Assembly (NCBI RefSeq): GCF_000213175.1
Contig: NW_009799099.1
Span: forward strand, 2,204,593-2,268,592
DNA: 64,000 nucleotides
Origin: Neurospora tetrasperma FGSC 2508
Taxonomy: Eukaryota; Ascomycota; Sordariomycetes; Sordariales; Sordariaceae
Reading direction: 5' to 3'
Below are positions 55,960-64,000 of this stretch, one piece after another (within the stretch, counting starts at the first letter, position 1; each line of letters begins with the position of its first letter). The position numbers and the translations under genes were made by a program. The notes beneath the pieces were generated by a model. That model ran no database searches, had not been told where the DNA came from, and saw only the letters and a program-made list of their open reading frames with translations.

Positions 55960-58900
55960 ATAGGAAAACAAGTACCCGGGGGTTGCTTTATGGAGCTGGA
56001 ATGTCATCAGTAGTTGTATGGAGTTGTTAATGCTATTTAGAGCGGTGCTGCGTATCTTCATTGTATCATGTTCATAATCATCGTATTAGATCCTGCTGAC
56101 ATTCGTAGCAAGTCCGTTCATTGAGTTATCCAAGATAGTAAACCTCGTCATCACTCAAACCCTCTGCCTCCCCCCAGAAAGCTATTAGGCCCATTGCGAC
56201 AAGCGATTAACGCAAGCAAGAACCGCCAAATGGCCTTTCCAATCCAGCCAGCAAGAAGAACAGCAGCATGATGGACTACGGGGGTGATATGATTCTATCT
56301 TGCCATGGACTGGAGCATCGCGCGAGGTCGTTTGACACCATCACCCTCAACACAAGCCAGCATCACTCATGACTCCAAACCCAGTAATAAAAGGCATACC
56401 ATGGCACAACGGTTTCCATTCAACTCAACCACTCCCTCAAATAGCTCAAGAGCACCCATCCAAGCTGCTCGACTCTTTCACAGCAACGGCGAGAACTTCC
56501 ATTCGCTTCAACTCATATCTGCTCCATCAACAATGCATATATATGCATATGCACACCATGCATACCTACCTCTCTCTACCTTTACCTTTACCTTGCTCTG
56601 CCTACCGTAGTAACTCGCCAAATTGGTAAACTTCTAGACTAACCCTCTTCGAGCGCCCGGCAGTAAGCACAGGCAGCGGCATACTTCTGTACCTATGTCC
56701 GCTCAGGAAGGTAGTGAAAACTCCTGCATTTTATAAAGCACAGGCTCGGACTTGGGCGCTGCAGATCTACCTGTGATATGACCCTAACCCCCTCTTTTTC
56801 CAGTCTGGCAAGTTTCTTCGGTCTATTGGTAACATAGGTACCATGGGGTCTTGCAAATCCCGACGGTATCACGCCGTCCGCAGCACTCAATGAGGTTAGA
56901 TGTACACTACATAGGTAGGTAGGTATGCTTGTGCCACTCACCAGCAGCGAATAGACGGAAGAAGTTCTATGCGTTCCATGCAATAGAAGGCAATGAATGC
57001 ATTCGAAGGATTTCGGGCATGGGCAGCATACAAGCTTTCCAGTCTATTAGATATGTACCTAAGTAGGTAGGTACCGTACTTACTATTCTCGCATTGCATC
57101 CATCCATCCATCCATGCAGCCTCTTCCATTGTCCGACCTTGTGAGTGAGCCCATTCGCAATGCCTCTTACGTTCTATTATCATCATTATCCTTTATGACC
57201 CCAACCCCCCGGAAAGTAAAACCTTCCGTGCTGCTTCTAGAAGGTCAGCCGCTGTCGAGTTGCGGCGTAGTAGATGCATGTCAGATTGTCAGATTGTCGG
57301 GGCGTTACATACACTGTATCATTGCGTGCGAGGATGACGGAAGCACGGCAGAAACAAAACTAAAGGATAACTAAGGGGATAAGTAATAACGGAATGATTT
57401 TTGTACTTGCATCATGTATGTAGGTGCAGCGATGATGCCTCCCTCCCACATTGGGGTACCGACCGGTAGGTATGGGGATGGTGGGCGGGCCACGGGGAGG
57501 GAAGAAGGGCAGTGGAAGGGAAATGGAAGAAGGAAAAAGCAATGAAAAATGGAAGGAAAGAAGGAAGGAAGAAAGGAAGGCTCGGAAATGTGGGGGATGG
57601 CGTGCAATGCGATACCTCTACTTACGGTCCCGGGTCGGCTTTAGGTCCGCAATGTGGAAGTGGGAAGTGATTTCACGTGTGATGGCGGTTGTGATCTTGG
57701 CTTTTCGGTCTGCATGTTGTATCTCTTCATACCGACAGGTACATTCCATTGTTAGACGTTGATCATTAATCAATGCCATGGGTTGTTTACAAGGATGAAC
57801 ACATGCCTGCCTTCTGATTTTAGAACAGGAAGTGATGATGATTCACGAGGAAAGTCCAGATGACAACCTACCTAAGGTAGTCAAGCACTTTCTCAAACTC
57901 CGTGCCTTGCCACTTGCTGCCACTGCATATCCAAATAAGTCTAAGTATGTGAAGGAACAGACTAGCCATCCGTCAAGTGGTTGCTGCTGATGCCACCGAA
58001 AGGTAAGGTACGTATATCCACCCATCTCGACTACAAAGTACCTCTAAATCTGGAACTTGACAAAGTCGCTTCGGCACTACAGCTATGCTTATCATTTTCA
58101 GCAAGATTCAAATAGTAATTCGAATTCCGTCCTCACTCAACGGCCAAAACAAACGGTACAGCTCGACCAAGCAATAAGAGACACAATATTAATATTTGAT
58201 ATGGCCGTGCTCGAAATGCTACCTCATCTGTCTGCAAAGGGCGGAAAGAAGCCAAGACGTAAGCAGAGAGAGCCGCGCATGAAATGAATTTAAACAGAGG
58301 AGGAACCAGGACAGAACGACTGGGATGTCGAGGTACGGTTACATGCATGTTGCGAGTGAGTAGTGGAAGTGGGAAAGTGCAAGCTGGAGTTCGTTGGGAG
58401 CGGTACTCACCTGTACTACAGTAGACGTAGCCAATGTAGCAGGTACAATGGGTGGAAGTTGCGTTTTGTTTTTTTCTGTTCCTTTTTTTCCTTCCTTCAG
58501 ATTTCCAAGACCCTTCTATCGCACGATCCCGTCTGCTCTGCATATTTATCATATCATCGATGATACTGGTCGTGTCGTGTCGTGCCGTAACACGGTACCA
58601 AAGGTGAGACAATTCAGCCGTATAAGCAGAGGTGGATGTATGTACATTACTTCTAGTGGCTGCCTGTACGAAGACGGGAAGTACCAGAGTACATACAGAT
58701 TGGAGGGCCTTGCGAAAAAAATCGAATCGGAGAAACCCAAATGCCTGTCAAATGTGCAGTCCCTATCATATGGCCGTGGTTTACCTGCCTAGGTATGTAC
58801 ATCGCCTCTAGAATGTCTAGCTACCTCTACCTATGTACAACAGCTGCCGTAAAACCTACAACGGCATATCAACTATCACGGTACATATGTGTTCCAATCT

Positions 58901-60061
58901 CGTTTAACTTTACCGAATCGAGAGCGAACCGCTCGCTGTTAATGGCGTGGAAGTTTTCTGGAAACAGCTGAAGTGTGTTACATGCAAAATGTGCGAATTG
59001 CATTGCATGCATGTGCATACATAATGTGATGACTTGGAGGTTACATGGCATGGAAGGATATCGCATGATATTCTAGAAGCAGCCAAGAAGCGAAAGCATG
59101 GAAGCCAAGAGGGCTGACGACCTTCGTTACTACCGAAACAACGCAGTGCGCAATGGCAACCTAATTGGGAATAAAATCCAACCCAGGAAATGATGAGCAA
59201 TGAACTTCATTCGGTCTGTATGCTACCTACCTTGTGTCTGCTGCATTTGGATACAAAGGGCCATCAAACGGATCGTCGGCTCGACAAGTGGCCGCACCCA
59301 GGTAAAAACAGGTTTATTGGAGGATAGATGGACAAGCAGATTGGAAAGATGAGGTAATGAGGCAGACGGGTCATCAATTCTGATCGGCTGTGTAACTGTT
59401 GATAGAGCCAGGGAGACCGAATCAGTGTCTCGCAGTTGCGAGAGCAAAGCATCTTTCTCAGCCTCTACCTCACCCCATTGACTCTATCCAAGCTCCTGAT
59501 TCCTGGTACACTCATCGAAGTGAGGGAGTCGCATCACCTTCTGCTCCAAACTCAAATGCCGGGTTATTTTACTGAGCCACCCTAAGGACAGAAACGCCGA
59601 AAGCAAATTTGCGCATGCATGTGATAATATAAAAACATGTTGATGATGGTCAACAGGGAGAAAAGAAACCGAAGATGCATCTAGCCGCCAAATACACCCA
59701 GACACAGCTGTCTTCAACAACATGCTTGATGGAAGATGATTGTACATGTTGTGAGAAGTGATAAAGGGAAAAGTCAAGATCGAGATATCCGAAGAAGGGT
59801 GACCCCAAGAAGGTCCAAGTCAAATCAATAAAAAAACAAGCAGAATCGAACAGGTGGAAAGTAGATCGACTGAAACGCCGTTACTGCGTCACTTCCACTC
59901 ACGCAGCCACCCATGCATATAAGCCGTGCTGCATAACCTTCTTCATTATACACATAACTCATAATAAGAAAAAGTAGCACGCGTATTCTCGTTGCATAAT
60001 CCAGAATACTCTGCATATTCATCATCATGGGGGAACCCTTCAAGCCCGGCGCCTCCCTTGT
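55960..60061. other. 4.1 kb gene-free stretch
   Basis: No protein-like frame or RNA gene is seen. It is marked by simple sequence: (CATC)n at 57097-57115, a purine-rich block at about 57490-57590 (GGAAGGAAAGAAGGAAGG), and many CCTACCTAGGTAGG-type motifs (56900-56925, 57060-57080, 57860-57880, 58785-58835). The left part holds the 3'UTR of the gamma-tubulin complex gene. The right end is the 3' side of the Zn2Cys6 factor gene. A regulatory or long non-coding RNA could lie here, but nothing in the sequence supports one. Confidence 0.55.
57097..57115. repeat. (CATC)n microsatellite
   Basis: CATCCATCCATCCATCCAT, 4.75 units of a 4-bp repeat in the gene-free stretch. Confidence 0.8.
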
Positions 60062-63000
60062 TCAGTTTGTCATACTTCTCGGCGCATGGGTCGTTTGTAG
60101 TCCTGCATAGATGCAGTCCATCTCTCTTGGAAACCTCGTCTCAAGCATTTCACTCATTTGCCAGCTGAGCACACCTTCTGAAACTGTAGCCGCAGCCCGT
60201 TTCTCGTCTTTTGCATCACAAACGGTGCCATCCTCTCCATTGTGATAGGTCCTGTCAAGGCTGTCGTCGGGATTTGCAACGTAAACTCGGGTTCCCCCAA
60301 ACTCAAACTCATACTCTGACATATTCCCCCTTCCTCTTCCAGCAAGGGGTACGGTAAGAGCATCGTCCAGACCCTCAGTTTTCTCCCTGAGGGCTACCAG
60401 CCTGTCCAGTCGATGATCCAACATCGTCTTGTGCGCCCTTGCATCTTCCCATACCATACCCAGGATCTCCAAGACACTTCGTGCAATGGCAAGACTGTCA
60501 ATCAGTTCTGGAAGATGTTGTATGCGGCCCTCCGCCGAAAGCACATCCAATGCCTCAAGGACGGCGAAGCTGGTAAAGGGTGGTAACATACTGGTACCAT
60601 CTGGGCTAGCGTTTCCAGAAGCTTTGATATCATTTGCTACTGTACACACGATGTCCAGTAACTGATGGGCATTGGTGCGGGCTATGCGTGCATGTTCGAG
60701 TCTCTGCAGCGACGAAGTCGAGAAACATGAGTGAATGTGTCGATGCGCTTTAACCATCGTGAGATGGTAAACAAGATGCATCAGGATAAAGGATCCCTTA
60801 TTTTCCCTTTGCACCTTGTCGAGAGCGGCGGCAGAGAAAAGAAAGCCAGGAGAGAGTGAACTTCTCCAGCTTTCGAGCCGGGACAGTAAGCGTTGATGAA
60901 ACCCGGCCATAACATCCACTTCGCCTTCTGATAGGTGACTACCGGAATGCGCAACTTGGTATATCAAGGCCATGACCTGTCCCCAAAGGGCCACCACCTG
61001 AATCAGATAGCCCATCATCCCTGCTTTAGTCCCCTTGTCGACTGCCTGCATATCCCGGTGCTTCTGATCTGGCTCAGGAAGACCAGAAGAGTTGATATTC
61101 TCGAATGTCGAGACCGGCACAGAGACGTCCTCTTGTTCTTCGAACGAGCGGATATCCATTGGAAGTCGGAGGAAGATATCGGCTGTGTTGATGACTGCCA
61201 TCCGGGTTGGAAACAGGCCATTTAGTCTCTCTAATAAAAAACATGACCAGAACGTCCTTCTTCTGCACTCAGAAAAGCCAGCCCTGGTCAAACCATATGG
61301 GAATGATTTGCGTCCTACGTCCGGAGACTGATCCAACTCTAGATTTAACTGCAAATAGGCCGCTGCCGACATAGCGCTGCTAGACATTTCATTGGCATCG
61401 ATAGGCTTCGAAATAGCCATATAGTAGAGGGAAAGGAGGATTCTCGCCTGGACAAGCTGTATTGACATCGTTGCGTGCTCTGTAGCGTAACGGGCTACCT
61501 GAGCGTAGTGGTTGGTTTTCTCCGTCTTATGGTCGAGCCCGCTGGACCCAGCAATCGATAGGAGGGAACCGAGAGCAAGGATGCTATAGACGAGCATCAG
61601 ATCTTCTGGGGACTTGTTCTTATGGTGAGCGATGTTCTGTACCCAGATTTTGAATGCCTTTTCGGGGAGGAATCGGAAGCTCGTGGCATCGATGCACACA
61701 AAAAATGAGGTTATGGTGCTGATCACGGACTCAGGATCGGAGACATACGGGTCTGTTTGCCATGCACGGCACACTGTGTCCTCGTGGACGCGAGGAAGTT
61801 CAGGCTGACGGTGCCAGGACATGTTGGACCGGATCATGTGGTCCGCTGCCGGTGCCATAAGCGGTCGGTGCTCCCCTGCGGGAGCGTAGATGTCGTAGCC
61901 CACCCGTAGCCGTTTCGACGGCACGGATGAGGCCATCTCGGGGCTTGCTGGGCGAAAAGTGGTGCGTGGTGAAACAGATCCACTCGAGTGCACGCTCGTC
62001 CTCGCGTGCTCGTGCGGTGGTGGCCGAATTATGCTGGGCAACCGGCGTGCATCGTCGACTTCGGCGGCGGGAGTCGAAGGTGAAGTATTGTGTCCACCCC
62101 GCGGCCTGTATCACATAGGTTGAATATTAGATGTTGATCTGCTATCACACAGAACGCCAGCGGTTTACTGGGCGAAAGGGGCTGATAACACTTACGCATT
62201 CTTGAACCTGCAAGTACGCCCAAACTTCTCACATTGCGCGCATCGAGGGTAATCTGGATCACACTTGATCTTCTTCTCCCGGCAAGTGATGCAGGCGATT
62301 GCTAGCCTCTTTCTTGGCTTCCCAGCTTTTGTCACTCCCCAGTGGGCATTGACTTTCTCGCCATCAATGACATCTTTGCAACGGGTTCCATCGTCATATA
62401 TGAAATACGTTTCGCCATCGACCTTTTCCTCCCTGACAAATCTGGGCAAAAAGTGCGTTCCTGTCCAAATTTTCGGGCCCAATCCATCCTTGCCCACGAT
62501 GACCTCTGAGGCACCAGTGCTAACTGGTGTTGGTGGTTGCGTAGCCGGTCGCTCGCTACGTAAGCCCAAGTCTTCCTCACGGCCCGGGATGCCGTTCGAA
62601 AGCTGACTATGGGGTCGCTCAGTGGGCGATGATCTATAAGGTGCGTACTCCCGGTTTCCCAGCGCGTATTCTTGGCCAGTTTCGTGACGCAGCGACCATT
62701 TGTTCCCAGCGCTGAAACCGGACTGAGAATAAGGCCGTTGGAGCTCTGACTCCCTGACCATGGGTGATAGGGGGCCTGGGAGCGCCCGTGACGGTGGCGG
62801 AAAGTGGGGCCGTTCATCAAGTCTGGGATCCGGTGTACTGCGAGGCTGCGAAGTCAATGATGGAGGGGGAAAATAAGGGGACGAAGATGCCGAGTAAGGT
62901 CTATCCCAACTGCCAGCTGGTCCTCGGGGATGATCAAGCGCTGACGACGATGTTGTGTACAATGCTGGACGGTCCGAGAAAGTCGGCGAACGCAATGGGC

Positions 63001-63307
63001 GAAATTGCGACGTGGATGGGCCAAATAGGCTACTCAATGAAGGCAACTGCTGCCGCCCAACGTTTTGGTTGGTGCTGACGTCTCTCGAGGCTTGTGCTTC
63101 GTCGGGACTGTTCGTGGAGGGCATATCGCCTGTCCTGGATATGTGGTCATAATAGGACATGGGCGGTGAAAGTGGAACAACGGAGTTCCGTGATCGTTCT
63201 TGGAGTATCTTGAAGTTGAATGAGGATATGTCTGAATTCGACAGCTCGGGTGGAGTGGTGGGAATAGATAGCCGGTAACGAGTGTCGGGGCAAGAAGTAA
63301 TCCCCAT
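60062..63307 (-). CDS. Zn2Cys6 fungal transcription factor
   Basis: A 1051-residue nuclear regulator. Exon 1 is 63307-62196, exon 2 is 62105-60062; a 90-bp intron (GTAAGT to ATACAG) interrupts right after the zinc cluster. The cluster is at C339, C342, C349, C356, C359 and C366, spacing CX2CX6CX6CX2CX6C, in AIACITCREKKIKCDPDYPR then CAQC. The 330 residues before it are Ser/Pro-rich and disordered, unlike most members, where the cluster is N-terminal. A short ordered block, GPKIWTGTHFLPRFVREEK, lies just before it. Exon 2 holds the fungal-specific middle homology region with ISTITSFFVCIDATSFRFLP, VQARILLSLYYMAISKPIDA and RRRTFWSCFLLERLNG. The target genes are unknown. The late cluster position and the KPRKRLAIAC lead-in may help place it by homology search. 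Confidence 0.92.
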
Positions 63308-64000
63308 TGAGAATAATGTTGGTTCAGCTTTGATAGATCGGTGTCCTTGTTGTCATATCACACCTCAAGAAGCAGGCGGTTAGGGGCAGCCGGGGAACTA
63401 GCGAGTCCTGATTCCTAGTGTATAGCAAGCCCAACGGTCTGCCGAAGCACACAAAGAGTCGAAGAAGGCGGCTGGTAGCTAGATGTTGGCCGTGGAAAGG
63501 TGCATAGGCGGCACAGTTCACTCACAAAGCCCTTGTATATGGGCACATGGAGAGAGCTACTTAGTCGAGCGCTTAACTGGATGAGCATAAAGGGAGCGCG
63601 TTGGACCGTGGGTAACGATGTATGTAGTGATGATGATGATGATCAAAACTTGCGAAAGATTGGATCGAGGCGCCGACAGGGACAAGATTCTCGGGAGAGA
63701 TGTTGCTGGAGCTGATGTTCAGACCGACAGAGAGAGGGAAGGATAGAGATCGAAGTGGGAAGCCGAATGGGAAGCCAGGCAGAGCGCTTGTGGCTGAGAA
63801 GGCTGTAAGTGGAAAAGGTTCGGATATTGTATGGGGGTCCCGTGCATCTCCCGGCAAGAGCCTAGACGTCTGGTCGGCCCCAATCTGGTGAAGCAAGCCG
63901 CCGCGGGATCCACAGACAAGGCAGGCTAAGAAGAGGACCACAAGACAGGGCTAAAACTGCTAGTGCTTTGTAGGGTCCACGAGGGGGGGGGGGGGGGGGG
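63308..64000. other. 5' flank of the transcription factor gene
   Basis: 693 bp upstream of the factor's ATG. A (GAT)n stretch is at about 63627-63645. The window ends in 18 consecutive G (63983-64000), which looks like a sequencing or assembly edge and not biology. No gene is supported here. Confidence 0.5.

Noticed and set aside
63983-64000. Run of 18 G at the end of the window
   Set aside because: Looks like a sequencing or assembly edge; no biological role inferred.

Overview
The window looks like nuclear DNA of a filamentous ascomycete, most likely from the Sordariales (Neurospora or Sordaria type). The reasons are short introns of roughly 55-175 bp with GTRNGT donors and CTRAC branch sites, wide gene-free stretches full of short TACCTAGGTA-like palindromes, a dispersed intron-containing tRNA gene, and a gene set of fungal families (GT15 mannosyltransferase, DUF1996 secreted protein, Zn2Cys6 factor, SAM35). 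No bacterial-style operon, transposon, CRISPR array or virus was found. An N inside an A-run (754), a terminal run of 18 G (63983-64000) and one or two likely single-base frameshifts suggest draft-quality sequence.

Layout from left to right. 2.1-8.4 kb (-): a Mi-2/Mit1-like chromatin remodelling ATPase, which I assemble from several exons. 9.2-11.2 kb (+): a mitochondrial SpoU-type rRNA ribose methyltransferase (MRM1-like). 12.1-13.6 kb (+): a secreted, cysteine-rich, probably GPI-anchored protein. 13.8-15.6 kb (-): an indoleamine 2,3-dioxygenase. 16.6-17.7 kb (-): SAM35/Tob38 of the mitochondrial sorting and assembly machinery. 21.4 kb (+): a 74-residue protein with a long leader. 22.7-23.7 kb (-): a short-chain dehydrogenase, divergent from a thiopurine-methyltransferase-like gene with a frameshift (24.4-25.4 kb, +). 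25.5-26.5 kb (-): an OTU deubiquitinase. 26.9 kb (+): tRNA-Gly(CCC) with an intron.

31.2-32.7 kb (+): a DUF1996 secreted protein with a 5'UTR intron. 34.0-37.9 kb (+): a 1315-residue single-pass membrane protein. 38.6-39.8 kb (+): a GH18 glycosidase without a signal peptide. After a 5 kb gene-poor stretch comes a second tiny protein (45.3 kb, +). Then follow YJU2 (46.6-47.6 kb, -) divergent from a MORG1/WDR83-like WD40 protein (48.6-49.9 kb, +), a GT15 mannosyltransferase in four exons (50.5-51.9 kb, -), a gamma-tubulin complex component (53.1-56.0 kb, +), a 4 kb gene-free stretch, and a Zn2Cys6 transcription factor (60.1-63.3 kb, -).

The genes are mostly housekeeping and do not form one pathway. 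Themes that recur are mitochondrial function (MRM1, SAM35), splicing (YJU2 and MORG1 side by side), and the secretory or cell-wall route (mannosyltransferase, cysteine-rich protein, DUF1996). I found no clear novel multi-gene system. The observations most worth checking are the frameshift in the methyltransferase gene, the exon structure of the remodeller, paired CCGG-type palindromes at the IDO promoter, the two tiny genes with matching promoter and leader layout, and an orphan splice-site-bearing ORF near 28.6 kb.
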